Shown here: positions 9,791-18,206 of the stretch, piece by piece
How the letters are laid out: each line of letters opens with the position of its first letter
Position numbering within the stretch: position 1 is the first letter of the stretch
NCBI RefSeq assembly: GCF_030818935.1
Contig: NZ_JAUTBD010000001.1
Location: forward strand, 558,001-622,000
Length of the DNA: 64,000 bases
Direction: 5' to 3'
Origin: Microbacterium sp. SORGH_AS_1204
Lineage (GTDB): Bacteria > Actinomycetota > Actinomycetes > Actinomycetales > Microbacteriaceae
Program-made: the position numbers and the translations under genes
The notes under the pieces: model-generated
What the model saw: only the letters and a program-made list of their open reading frames with translations
Told to the model about the DNA's origin: nothing
Databases searched by the model: none

Positions 9791-9946
9791 ATGAAACGCC
9801 TCTCGATGCACCTCCGACGGTCGCGACGCCTGCGCGCCGCCCCGACCGTGGATGAGGCCGGCCCCCTCGACCGGGCTCCCCTCGACGGCGCCCCGGCCAC
9901 GACCGACGCCCCCGGGACGTACGACGCCCCCACCGTCGGTCGATGA
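9791..9946 (+). CDS. Possible leader ORF (51 aa) before the GH43 gene
   Basis: An ATG at 9791 lies about 10 bases after AAAGGAG (9774-9780), the best ribosome site in this gap. The product is basic then Ala/Pro/Asp-rich and matches nothing I know. It ends 109 bp before the GH43 start. It could be a regulatory leader peptide or chance. Confidence 0.25.
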   Translation: MKRLSMHLRRSRRLRAAPTVDEAGPLDRAPLDGAPATTDAPGTYDAPTVGR

Positions 9947-9973
9947 GCGACGGCGCATCGCTTCCCCAGACGC

Positions 9974-10002
9974 CGCTTCCGGGGCCCTCCGGCCCGGAAG
10001 CG
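9974..10002 (+). promoter_or_regulatory. Leader hairpin upstream of the GH43 gene
   Basis: CGCTTCCGGG and CCCGGAAGCG form a perfect 10-bp stem with a 9-base loop, about 53 bp before the GTG start. It may be an attenuator or mRNA stabiliser in the 5' leader; no T-run follows. Confidence 0.4.
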
Positions 10003-10055
10003 ACCGTCGGCTCCTGAGGGCCGACGACCTCCCACACCGACGAAGGAGAGAGAAC

Positions 10056-12479
10056 GTGCAACGAACATCGAGGCGACGCACCCCGTTCCGGGCGCTCGCA
10101 TTGGCTGCGGCCGGGGTGCTGCTGGCGGCAGGTTTCGCCGTCACCACCCCCGCCAACGCCGCGCAGGAAGAACTCATCGCCAACGGCGGCTTCGAGAACG
10201 GCACGACGACGTGGTTCTCGAACAACGGCAACGCGGCCGACGGAGCCACCCTCGCGCCGACCACCGACGCCTTCTCCGGATCGCAGGCGATCCGCGTGAC
10301 GCAGCGCAAGACCACCGCATCGGGGCCGATGCACGATCTCTCGGGCAAGCTGCAGGCGGGTCAGACCTACACGGTCAAGGCGCGCGTGAAGTACGACAAC
10401 CCCGAGAGCCCCGCGACCAAGCAGTTCTTCGTCACGATGCACTACGGCGGCGGCACCTACACCAACCTCGGGAGCGCGACACCTGCGCGCGGTGAGTGGG
10501 GCTACGTCAACTCCACCTTCACCATTCCCGCCACCCAGAGCGTCGCGACGACCCGCCTGTTCATCGAGACCCCGTGGACCTCGGCCGCGAACGCGACGGC
10601 CGCCCCGGCCACCCACCTCATGGACTTCACCGTCGACGACGTCTCCCTCGTCGGTGCGGCACCGCCCGCCCCGCCGTCGAAGACCATCGAGGTCGTCGGC
10701 AAGCTCCCCGGCGAGCACAACCCGCTGATGGGCCACAAGTTCGGCGCCGACGGCTACGGGTTCGTGCACGACGGCCGCGTGTACATGTACATGACGAACG
10801 ACACCCAGGGCTACGCGCCCGACTCCAACACCGGCATCTCGCCGCAGATCAACTACGGCGCGATCAACCAGATCACCCTGATCTCGTCGGACGACCTCGT
10901 CAACTGGGTCGACCACGGTGAGATCCAGGTCGCGGGCCCGAACGGCATCGCCCCCTTCACGGGCAATTCGTGGGCTCCGGGCATCGAGAGCAAGGTCGTG
11001 AACGGCAAGGAGAAGTTCTTCCTCTACTACGCCAACGGGGGCGGCTCGAGCAACGTCGTGACCGGCGACTCCCCGCTCGGTCCCTGGACGAGCGAACGCA
11101 CCAGCACGCTGATCAACAGCAGCACTCCCGGTGCGCAGGGGGTCAACTGGCTCTTCGACCCGGCACCGCTGGTCGACGACGACGGAAAGCAGTACCTGTT
11201 CTTCGGCGGCGGCCCGGCCTCGACGAGCTTCCCGGCCGAGGAGCGCTTCAACAACCCGAAGAACATCCGCGTCATCGAGCTCGGCGACGACATGATCTCG
11301 ACGAAGGGCACGGCGGCCGTGGTCGACGCGCCCGTCGCCTTCGAAGCGGCTCAGGTGTTCAAGCGCGGCGAGAAGTACTACCTGTCGTACTCGTCGCACT
11401 TCGGCGGTAACGACTTCGGCGGCAACCAGCCCCGCGTACCCGGCTACCCGGGCGGCGGCGAGATCGGCTACATGATCTCGGACGACCCGATGTCGTGGCC
11501 CAAGGAGGCGTACGCCGGCGTGATGTTCCCGAACCAGTCGCAGTTCTTCGGCGCGGGCACCGGTGGCAACAACCACCAGTCGGCGTTCGAGTACGAGGGC
11601 AAGTACTACTTCTCGTACCACGCGCCCACGCTCAACAAGCGCATCAACGGCAACACCACGCAGGGCTACCGCAGTGCTCACCTGCAGGAGCTGACCTTCA
11701 AGGAGGACGGCACCGTCAACCAGGTCGTCGGCGACTACGCCGGTGTCGAGCAGGTGCGTGACTTCACCCCGTTCCGCACCTTCGAGGCCGAGACCCTCGG
11801 CTGGACCAAGGGCATCGCCACGGCGAAGATCGACGGCGGATCGGCCGAGTTCGGCGCCGCGGCGCCCAACCTCGTCGTGAAGGACATCGACAACGGCGAC
11901 TGGACGGGTCTGTCGTCGGTGGCGTTCGGTGAGCAGGGCGCTGCGAAGGTGAGCGTCAAGGTCAAGCCGCTGCAGTCCGGCGGGTCGATCGACGTGCGCT
12001 CCGGCAGCGCCACGGGCCAGATCCTCGCGACGATCCCCGTCACCGGCGAGGCCGGTCAGTGGACCGAGCTGTCGGCCGACCTGGCGGGCGCCACCGGAAC
12101 GCAGGACGTGTACTTCACGTTCAACGGACCGACCGGCGACCTGTTCGAGATCGACACGTACGCGTTCACCGAGGCCGAGGCGGCACCGTCGCTCGACGTC
12201 GAGGCGACTGCTTCGCTCCGGTGCATCGCGGGCAAGGCGTACGTCGCGGTGCAGGTGACGAACAACGACGACACCGCGGTCGCGGTGGAGGTCTCGTCGA
12301 TCTACGGGACGAAGTCCTTCGCCTCGGTCGCGGCCGGCAAGGTCGCGTCGCACGTGTTCACGACCCGTCAGGTCGACCTCGCCGCCGGTGAGGTGGCGGT
12401 GACCGCGACCGCAACGGTCGACGGCCAGCAGGTGAAGTCGCAGGTGAGCGCCACCTACCCGGCGCGCTCCTGCGGCTGA
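10056..12479 (+). CDS. Secreted glycoside hydrolase family 43 enzyme (arabinofuranosidase/xylosidase type)
   Basis: The 807-residue protein starts at a GTG behind GAAGGAGAG. A signal peptide (basic start, hydrophobic core to about residue 35, cleavage after a TPANA-like site) precedes a CBM4/9-like domain (GGFENGTTTWFSNN), a five-bladed GH43 domain (NPLMGHKFGADGYGFVHDG, SSDDLVNWVDHG, SWAPGIE, FEAAQVFKRG), a CBM6-like domain (TFEAETLGW) and a C-terminal sandwich module. GH43 enzymes release arabinose or xylose from arabinoxylan or arabinan, which suits the xylose genes nearby. The exact substrate is not determinable. Paired LacI-type sites lie upstream. Confidence 0.88.
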   Translation: MQRTSRRRTPFRALALAAAGVLLAAGFAVTTPANAAQEELIANGGFENGTTTWFSNNGNAADGATLAPTTDAFSGSQAIRVTQRKTTASGPMHDLSGKLQAGQTYTVKARVKYDNPESPATKQFFVTMHYGGGTYTNLGSATPARGEWGYVNSTFTIPATQSVATTRLFIETPWTSAANATAAPATHLMDFTVDDVSLVGAAPPAPPSKTIEVVGKLPGEHNPLMGHKFGADGYGFVHDGRVYMYMTNDTQGYAPDSNTGISPQINYGAINQITLISSDDLVNWVDHGEIQVAGPNGIAPFTGNSWAPGIESKVVNGKEKFFLYYANGGGSSNVVTGDSPLGPWTSERTSTLINSSTPGAQGVNWLFDPAPLVDDDGKQYLFFGGGPASTSFPAEERFNNPKNIRVIELGDDMISTKGTAAVVDAPVAFEAAQVFKRGEKYYLSYSSHFGGNDFGGNQPRVPGYPGGGEIGYMISDDPMSWPKEAYAGVMFPNQSQFFGAGTGGNNHQSAFEYEGKYYFSYHAPTLNKRINGNTTQGYRSAHLQELTFKEDGTVNQVVGDYAGVEQVRDFTPFRTFEAETLGWTKGIATAKIDGGSAEFGAAAPNLVVKDIDNGDWTGLSSVAFGEQGAAKVSVKVKPLQSGGSIDVRSGSATGQILATIPVTGEAGQWTELSADLAGATGTQDVYFTFNGPTGDLFEIDTYAFTEAEAAPSLDVEATASLRCIAGKAYVAVQVTNNDDTAVAVEVSSIYGTKSFASVAAGKVASHVFTTRQVDLAAGEVAVTATATVDGQQVKSQVSATYPARSCG

Positions 12480-12485
12480 ACCTGC

Positions 12486-12522
12486 GCCTCTCGGTGCGGG
12501 CTCCGGGCCCGCACCGAGAGGC
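12486..12522 (+). terminator. Terminator hairpin after the GH43 gene
   Basis: GCCTCTCGGTGCGGG (12486-12500) pairs fully with 12508-12522 around a 7-base loop, starting six bases after the stop. A 15-bp GC-rich stem without a T-run. Confidence 0.7.
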
Positions 12523-12675
12523 ATCCGCCCCGCCGTCGGCATCCTCTCTCGACCCCCGCGCCGGGCGATGCCCGTGCCGAGGGCGGCCTCGATACCCCCC
12601 CTTTCTCCGACGACCGGACTGTCCGGTGGTCATCTGTCGCGACCGGCATCACGCCGGTCGGAAAGTGAAGAAATC

Positions 12676-13320
12676 ATGAAGTCGTCCCAGGGCTTGTCTG
12701 CCCGTATCGCCGTGGCCGCCGCCGGCGGCCTCCTGCTCGCCGGCACCGCCGGTGCCGCCTTCGCCGCCGACGAGTTCGGCGACAGCGACGTCGACGTCAA
12801 CGTCGACATCGCCCCCGTCGTCGCGCCGGGCTCGCTGAGCATGACCGTGGCCGGCACGAGCGCGTCGCTGACCGAGGTCGCCTCGGGTGACGCCACCCTG
12901 CGTCAATTCGACGGCACGCTGCCGACCGTGACGGTCACCGACACCCGAGCCGTCGACGACATCGGTGCCGATCGGTGGTGGTACGTGCTGGGCCAGGCCA
13001 CCGACTTCGTCGGCGACGACGGACAGCCCGCCATCGGCGCCGGTCACCTCGGCTGGGCTCCCGACGTCATCGACGACGGCGACGGACTCGTCCTCGAGGG
13101 CGACCGGGTCGACACCGTCGAAGACACCGGCACCAACGCGGTGGGTCTGGTCGACCAGGAGCTGTTGTACGGCGCCTTCGACTCGGCCGCCCTCGTCGAC
13201 GCCGGCGGTACGTCGTGGACCGCGAACGCGTCGCTGTTCCTCAAGACGGGCGTCGACGTGGCTCCCGGGTCGTACTCGTCGACGCTCACCCTCTCGCTCT
13301 TCGAGGATGCCATCGGCTGA
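12676..13320 (+). CDS. Secreted WxL-like surface protein
   Basis: The 214-residue protein has a clear Sec signal peptide (KSSQGLSAR, hydrophobic core, cleavage near AFAAD). The mature part is very acidic and beta-rich, with TVTVTDTRA, WWYVLGQATDF and a late LTLSLFE strand, the pattern of WxL-type wall-associated domains. The start at 12676 follows a GAAAGTGAAG site. It lies about 200 bp after the GH43 gene, behind that gene's terminator, so it is probably transcribed separately. A role in cell-surface or polysaccharide attachment is inference. Confidence 0.65.
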   Translation: MKSSQGLSARIAVAAAGGLLLAGTAGAAFAADEFGDSDVDVNVDIAPVVAPGSLSMTVAGTSASLTEVASGDATLRQFDGTLPTVTVTDTRAVDDIGADRWWYVLGQATDFVGDDGQPAIGAGHLGWAPDVIDDGDGLVLEGDRVDTVEDTGTNAVGLVDQELLYGAFDSAALVDAGGTSWTANASLFLKTGVDVAPGSYSSTLTLSLFEDAIG

Positions 13321-13339
13321 CCGCGTCGCTCGTCGACAA

Positions 13340-13365
13340 GGGCGGGTCCCTTCGGGGACCCGCCC
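13340..13365 (+). terminator. Terminator with TTCG loop
   Basis: GGGCGGGTCCC (13340-13350), loop TTCG, GGGACCCGCCC (13355-13365): an 11-bp stem with an ultra-stable UUCG tetraloop, 20 bp after the WxL-like gene and just before the convergent kinase gene. It may serve both strands. Confidence 0.75.
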
Positions 13366-13375
13366 TCCCGCGCCG

Positions 13376-13933
13376 TCAGCGCACGGCATCCCGCAGAGGC
13401 CCGGTGACCCACCGCTCGACTTCTCGCGGGCGGTCGAGGCGCACCACCGGCAGGTCAGGGCGCAGAGCCGCGATCCGGTCGCGGTAGATGTTGCGCGTCG
13501 AGAACGACCACCGCACGATGTGCTCGGGGTCGGTGAAGAACGTGTGGAACGGCGGCTCGACGTTGCCGTTCCATAGCCGCTGTCGTGTCACGCGTCGACG
13601 CACCGTCCGCGCGAGAACGCGGGGGAGCGTGACGGTCATGAACGGCAGATCGAGCCAGACCAGCAGGTCGGCGCGCGCGGTCAGCAGCGGGCGCGCGTCG
13701 CCGTACTGCCACTCCGTGACCCACGCGTCGCGCGCGACGAAGGCGCGCACGTCGCCGAGGAACTCCGGCCGCGGGGTCCAGTCGGGGCCGTGGAAGAGCG
13801 CGTCGATCTCGATGTGCGGGATGCCGACCACCTCGGCGATGCGCGCCGACAGAGTCGTCTTGCCGACGCCCGAAACCCCGGCGACGGCGATGCGCCGCGG
13901 GCGCGCCGGCAGCGGGTCGGTGGCGCGGAGCAT
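13376..13933 (-). CDS. P-loop kinase (topology-modulation/adenylate-kinase-like)
   Basis: The 185-residue protein begins with Walker A GVSGVGKTT (about residues 19-27), followed by IPHIEIDALFHGPDW, typical of FlaR-like small AAA kinases that bind a nucleotide or small substrate. VWLDLPF and the Arg-rich lid (RTVRRRVTRQRLWNGN) support a nucleotide or metabolite kinase. It lies 17 bp after the dGTPase-like gene on the same strand, so cotranscription is likely. Confidence 0.75.
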   Translation of the reverse strand: MLRATDPLPARPRRIAVAGVSGVGKTTLSARIAEVVGIPHIEIDALFHGPDWTPRPEFLGDVRAFVARDAWVTEWQYGDARPLLTARADLLVWLDLPFMTVTLPRVLARTVRRRVTRQRLWNGNVEPPFHTFFTDPEHIVRWSFSTRNIYRDRIAALRPDLPVVRLDRPREVERWVTGPLRDAVR

Positions 13934-13950
13934 CCGTTCACGCTACCGAC

Positions 13951-15492
13951 CTAGAGCCGCTGCCCCAACGCCCACAGGCGGTCGGCGCGCCCCGAGATCG
14001 CTTCCGACAGCGCGAACGCCTGCGAGTCGGTGAGGGATGCCACGTAGTCCACGATTCCGCGAGATCGCGCGAGGCGCTCGGCCTCGGCATCCGAAGGGCG
14101 ACGCTCGGCGGGGAGGGTCGCGTACTGCTCGCGGGCGAGGGCGATGAGCTCGCGCAGGCGCCGCGGGGTGCGGGCGCGGTCGAGGTCGTCGTCGAGCCAT
14201 TCGCCCAGCGCGCGCACCGAGCGGGCGAGGATGCGGCTCATGCCGCGCTGCTGGATCGCCAGATCGGGGCGACTGAGCACGAACCGCTTGTGCACGAACT
14301 TCAGCACCTCGACGTGGTGCCAGGCCCACGGCGACAGCACGACCGGTCCCGCCCGCGGGGTATCGAGCGGACGCAGTCGCGCCGACTCCTGGAACCGGCG
14401 GATCCACCGATCGGTGAACGACGCGAGGCGGCGCTCGGCCGTCAGCGACCCGTCGAACGGTCGGGCGAGCAGGTCGGTGACCATCTCGGCATCCACGTCG
14501 CTGACGGCGGCGAGGAACGCCTCGTCGTCGGCGATCCACGGGTCGTCGCGGCGCATCTTGCGGCGCAGGCGTTCGAGCCCGGCGCCCGGCGCGAGCTCAG
14601 CGCGTACCTCGGCGTCGTCGCGCTCGCGCCACTCGAGCACGTCGTCGAGCCAGCCGCGGAACTCCGCCGCGATCGGCGCATGATCCAGGATGCCGGCGCG
14701 GTAGAAGTCGTCGACGTCGTGCACCGAGTACGCGATGTCGTCGGCGAGGTCCATCACGGCGCCCTCGATGCTCTGGCGGAGGGGCTCGGCATCCACCCCT
14801 TCCCGTGCTGCGGCGAGGTCGTCGAGATCGAGGTCGTACGCCGAGTACTTGTGCACGCGGTACGCGCCGTCGGGGGAGCGGCGGATGCCACGGGGCGGGC
14901 CGATGCGCTCGACATCGGCCGCCTCGACCGACGGGGCCCACGGGTACTTCGCCGAGGCCGCGCGCACGGCGGCGGTGAGGTTGAGCCCGCGCGGGGCGGT
15001 CTCGACCACGTCGAGTGCCGTGAGGATGCGATACGTCTGTGCGTTGCCCTCGAAGCCGTCGGCGAGGCCCAGCTCGTCGCGGGCCAGACGGTCGAGGGTC
15101 GACTCGCCGAGGTGTCCGAACGGGGGGTGGCCGAGGTCGTGCGCGTAGGCCGCGGCTTCGACGACCGTGGCGTTGCACACATCGCCCTCGCCGGCTTCGC
15201 GCGAACGGGTGTTGAGCTGCAGCGCGACGACCCGGGCGATCGCGCTGACCTTGAGCGTGTGGGTCAGGCGGTTGTGCACGGGCGCGGCGCCGATCGAGGG
15301 CGACACCACCTGCGTCACGGCCGAGAGTCGGGAGAAATACGGCGAGAACTGGACGCGCTCCAGGTCGATCGACCAGGGATCGGCGCGGGCGTCGTCGTGG
15401 TCGGGGTGGATACGGGATGCCGGGTTGCCGATGACTCCGTCGACTGCCGGCCTCGCGTCCCCGGCGGGGGGAGTGGTCTCGTGGTGGAGCAA
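13951..15492 (-). CDS. dGTPase-like HD-domain triphosphohydrolase
   Basis: The HD hydrolase core is visible: HNRLTHTLKV (first His), AYAHDLGHPPFGHLGE (HD pair plus following His) and the conserved MDLADDIAYSVHD. These metal-dependent enzymes cleave dNTPs to the nucleoside and triphosphate. I chose the TTG at 15492 because GAGAGGA sits four bases before it; it gives 513 residues, near the usual length. The frame extends to 15642 but that part is Arg-rich. The kinase gene follows 17 bp downstream. Confidence 0.85.
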   Translation of the reverse strand: MLHHETTPPAGDARPAVDGVIGNPASRIHPDHDDARADPWSIDLERVQFSPYFSRLSAVTQVVSPSIGAAPVHNRLTHTLKVSAIARVVALQLNTRSREAGEGDVCNATVVEAAAYAHDLGHPPFGHLGESTLDRLARDELGLADGFEGNAQTYRILTALDVVETAPRGLNLTAAVRAASAKYPWAPSVEAADVERIGPPRGIRRSPDGAYRVHKYSAYDLDLDDLAAAREGVDAEPLRQSIEGAVMDLADDIAYSVHDVDDFYRAGILDHAPIAAEFRGWLDDVLEWRERDDAEVRAELAPGAGLERLRRKMRRDDPWIADDEAFLAAVSDVDAEMVTDLLARPFDGSLTAERRLASFTDRWIRRFQESARLRPLDTPRAGPVVLSPWAWHHVEVLKFVHKRFVLSRPDLAIQQRGMSRILARSVRALGEWLDDDLDRARTPRRLRELIALAREQYATLPAERRPSDAEAERLARSRGIVDYVASLTDSQAFALSEAISGRADRLWALGQRL

Positions 15493-15681
15493 AGCGGTCC
15501 TCTCGCGGCATCGACGACGTTGGTCCACGCTAACGCGCCGGCTCGCGTGCGTCGTTCCCATTGACGCGCAGCGTGAGCCGCCGCGTCGCCGCCGCCTCCG
15601 GGAACGCGTGGGCGTATTGTCGGCGACAATCGTGCGGCCCACGTGGTTTCACGCCACCGAGGTGGATGACGGCGAAACTCG

Positions 15682-16086
15682 CTAGACGCCGGGCGTTGAT
15701 TCGTCGTCGTGAGGACGGCGCACGTTCTCATTGACCCAGGTGCGTAACTGAGCCAGCGGCACGGCCGCGCCGTGACCGAGCGGCGTGAGGGCGTACTCGA
15801 CCCGTGGCGGCACCTCCGCGAAGACGGCGCGACTGACCAGCCCCGCGTCCTCCATGCGCTTCAATGTTGCGGACAACACCTTCGGGCTCACGCCCTGGAG
15901 TTGACGTCGGAGTTCCCCGAAACGGTGGGGGCCGTTCTCTAGGATGCCGATCGCCAGAGCGGTCCACTTGTTCGCGAGCAGATCCAGCATCGACCGGCAG
16001 GGGCACGCCGCGGCGTACACGTCGTTCCGGTCGCACGCGTCACGGACGTGCAGGGCTTCAGCGGAGGAAGGCTTCGGCGTGGTCAT
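15682..16086 (-). CDS. HxlR-family transcriptional regulator
   Basis: The 134-residue protein has a winged helix with the HxlR signature: CPCRSMLDLLANKW, HRFGELRRQLQGVSPKVLSATLKRM and RVEYALTPLG. The cysteines at the start of the domain occur in redox- or electrophile-sensing members such as HypR and QorR. The ATG at 16086 is preferred over an extended start at 16152. It is divergent from a quinone-oxidoreductase-like gene across 133 bp, the arrangement of QorR/QorA-type systems, so it probably represses that gene. Confidence 0.85.
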   Translation of the reverse strand: MTTPKPSSAEALHVRDACDRNDVYAAACPCRSMLDLLANKWTALAIGILENGPHRFGELRRQLQGVSPKVLSATLKRMEDAGLVSRAVFAEVPPRVEYALTPLGHGAAVPLAQLRTWVNENVRRPHDDESTPGV

Positions 16087-16219
16087 GGCGTCTCCCAGTA
16101 TGACGCAGCCCGGTCGCTCGGTTTCCGAGGGGTACCGTCTCTCACCGGGCATTTTCGGTTACCTCGGGGTAACTATGTGCCCTTGCGGGTGACGGGGGCC
16201 GGTCCTTGATGATGGCGAT

Positions 16220-17245
16220 ATGGACAACGAAATCCGCGCAGTCGGTCAGATCGCCGCTCTTCCGATCAGCAGTGCCCGCAGCCTTATCGACACAACTATT
16301 CCGCGACCCGTTCCCGGTGCTCTTGACCTGCTCGTCGAGGTGCGCGCCGTGTCGGTCAATCCGGTCGACGTCAAACTCCGCGCCGGTGTGCAGCCGGACG
16401 GGGGACTCCGCATCCTGGGCTTCGACGCGTCGGGGATCGTGGTGGGAGTGGGCGCGGAGGTGACGCGCTTCGCGGTGGGTGACGAGGTGTACTACGCCGG
16501 TGCGATCGATCGTGCGGGAAGCAACGCCCAGCTTCAGGTCGTCGACGAGCGCATCGTCGGACGGAAACCGGCGACGCTGTCGCACGCCGAAGCCGCAGCG
16601 TTGCCATTGACGGCTATCACCGCCTGGGAGGCGTTGTTCGACAAGCTCCGCATTCCTGCTGACGCGGACGGCACGTTGCTCATGGTGGGCGGCGCCGGGG
16701 GAGTGGGCTCGATCGCGATCCAGCTCATCAGGACGCTGCTGCCGAATGTACGGATCATTGCGACCGCGTCGAGGCCCGAGAGTGAGGCCTGGGTGCGCGG
16801 TCTCGGCGCGCACGACGTCGTCAACCACCACGGCGACCTCGCCGCACAGGTCGCGGCGATCGAACCTGGCGGCCTCGACTGGATCTTCACCACCGTCTCC
16901 GCGGGTCAGCTCCCGACGTACGTCCAAATGCTCCGCCCGTTCGGGCAGATCGTCGCCATCGACGATCCGAAGACCGTCGACGTCACCAGCCTCAAATCGA
17001 AATCGCTCACCTGGCACTGGGAGTTCATGTTCGCCCGGTCGCTTCACAGGGCCGCGGATATCGTCCGCCAGCACGAGGTGCTCGATGAGGTCGCCGATCT
17101 CGTCGACACCCGACGTGTTCGCACCACTGCAACGACGGTGCTGCGACCCATCACTGCCGAGACGATGCGGGAAGCGCACCGCCTCGTCGAAGCAGGCGTC
17201 ACCGGCAAGATCGTGGTGACCGACGAGGAACCGCTCCACGCCTGA
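16220..17245 (+). CDS. Zinc-type alcohol dehydrogenase / quinone oxidoreductase family protein
   Basis: The 341-residue MDR-superfamily enzyme has SVNPVDVKLRAG and GFDASGIVVGVGAEV in the catalytic domain and the NAD(P)-binding loop MVGGAGGVGSIAIQL. No zinc-binding cysteines are seen, so it is probably a zinc-independent NADPH:quinone or enal reductase. It acts in the cytoplasm, likely against electrophiles. The divergent HxlR gene is the presumed regulator. Confidence 0.87.
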   Translation: MDNEIRAVGQIAALPISSARSLIDTTIPRPVPGALDLLVEVRAVSVNPVDVKLRAGVQPDGGLRILGFDASGIVVGVGAEVTRFAVGDEVYYAGAIDRAGSNAQLQVVDERIVGRKPATLSHAEAAALPLTAITAWEALFDKLRIPADADGTLLMVGGAGGVGSIAIQLIRTLLPNVRIIATASRPESEAWVRGLGAHDVVNHHGDLAAQVAAIEPGGLDWIFTTVSAGQLPTYVQMLRPFGQIVAIDDPKTVDVTSLKSKSLTWHWEFMFARSLHRAADIVRQHEVLDEVADLVDTRRVRTTATTVLRPITAETMREAHRLVEAGVTGKIVVTDEEPLHA

Positions 17246-17611
17246 GCTCGCAGTGGGCCGACCGGCTGGTCACGATCGTGGGGCGGACGACGACCGGACC
17301 GACACTGACAGGTGAGGTCGAGACTGCGCGAGAAGCTTTCGCGCCACTGTTCGTCGCGGAACGGCCACCCGTGCGGGGTCTGCGGGAACCCGTCAGCGTT
17401 TCGGTCGGCGTCAGTGGACTCCCGAGAGGAGTGGTGGGGCGCGTCGCCTGAGGTTGTCCCTCCCCGTGCGTGAGGGCTGCGCCGAGCTGACGTACGGCTA
17501 TGCGGACATCTGCCGGAGAATGCGGAGGTCACCGATGTCGAGGGTGTGCACGACAACGCGTTCCGCCAACTCGATCGGTCGATGTCTGACCTCCCGAGCA
17601 TGATGTCCGTC
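17246..17611. other. Gap without a recognisable gene
   Basis: No convincing gene, repeat or hairpin was found on either strand. The frame of the downstream reductase stays open through LPENAEVTDVEGVHDNAF (about 17510-17563), which may be a relic or an N-terminal extension, but no ribosome site supports it. Confidence 0.4.
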
Positions 17612-18172
17612 ATGACCGCTCATCGCACCTGGCGCGGATGCGTCTTCATCGGAACGAGCTTGGACGGCTACATCGCGAAGCCTGACGGTGATCTGTCTTG
17701 GCTGACGACGCCCGAGCCTCGCCCACATTCGACCGATAAGGGAGCGAACCCCGCCCTCGTGTGGGAGTCGTTCTTCCCGACGATCGACACCCTGGTCATG
17801 GGGCGCACCACCTACGAGACCGTCCTCGGATTCGATGTGTGGCCCTTCGAGGGCAAACGGGTCATCGTCCTCAGTTCGATGCTCGACACCTCCGACAGGG
17901 CAGATATCGCCCGGTCCGTGGACGAGGCCGTGGCTCTCCTCACGGAGAGCGCTGCGGAGCGTGTCTATGTCGATGGGGGGCAAACGATCCGGGCCTTCCT
18001 CTCTCGGGGCCTCATCGATGAACTCACCGTCTCGATCGCCCCGGTTCTTCTCGGCCGGGGGACCCGACTCTTCGGCGAACTGGACCGTGACGTCCTCCTG
18101 ACCCTCCGCGGGCACCACTCGACCGAAGGCGACGGGCTCGTGCGCATCACCTACGACGTCGCGACACGCTGA
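17612..18172 (+). CDS. Dihydrofolate reductase family protein (RibD C-terminal domain)
   Basis: From the ATG at 17612 the protein is 186 residues. It shows the RibD-C/DHFR-like fold: GCVFIGTSLDGYIAKPDGDL at the start, DTLVMGRTTYETV, KRVIVLSS, VYVDGGQTIRAFL and PVLLGRGTRLF. It probably reduces a small substrate with NADPH; many members are uncharacterised. In-frame starts also exist at 17546, 17600 and 17603; none has a strong ribosome site. Confidence 0.75.
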   Translation: MTAHRTWRGCVFIGTSLDGYIAKPDGDLSWLTTPEPRPHSTDKGANPALVWESFFPTIDTLVMGRTTYETVLGFDVWPFEGKRVIVLSSMLDTSDRADIARSVDEAVALLTESAAERVYVDGGQTIRAFLSRGLIDELTVSIAPVLLGRGTRLFGELDRDVLLTLRGHHSTEGDGLVRITYDVATR

Positions 18173-18206
18173 CGCGCAACCGTCGAGACCTGGTCCTTGC
18201 GGACAG

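Noticed and set aside
9852..10055. N-terminal extension of the GH43 protein back to 9852
   Set aside because: The extension is Pro/Arg-rich and the GTG at 10056 has GAAGGAGAG and begins a proper signal peptide.
9708..12542. 944-codon minus-strand open frame antisense to the GH43 gene
   Set aside because: It is the shadow of the GH43 gene: Arg/Val/Asp-rich, no domain, created by GC-biased third positions.
15493..15642. Longer dGTPase-like protein starting at 15642
   Set aside because: The extra 50 residues are Arg-rich and the TTG at 15492 has a GAGAGGA site at the right distance.
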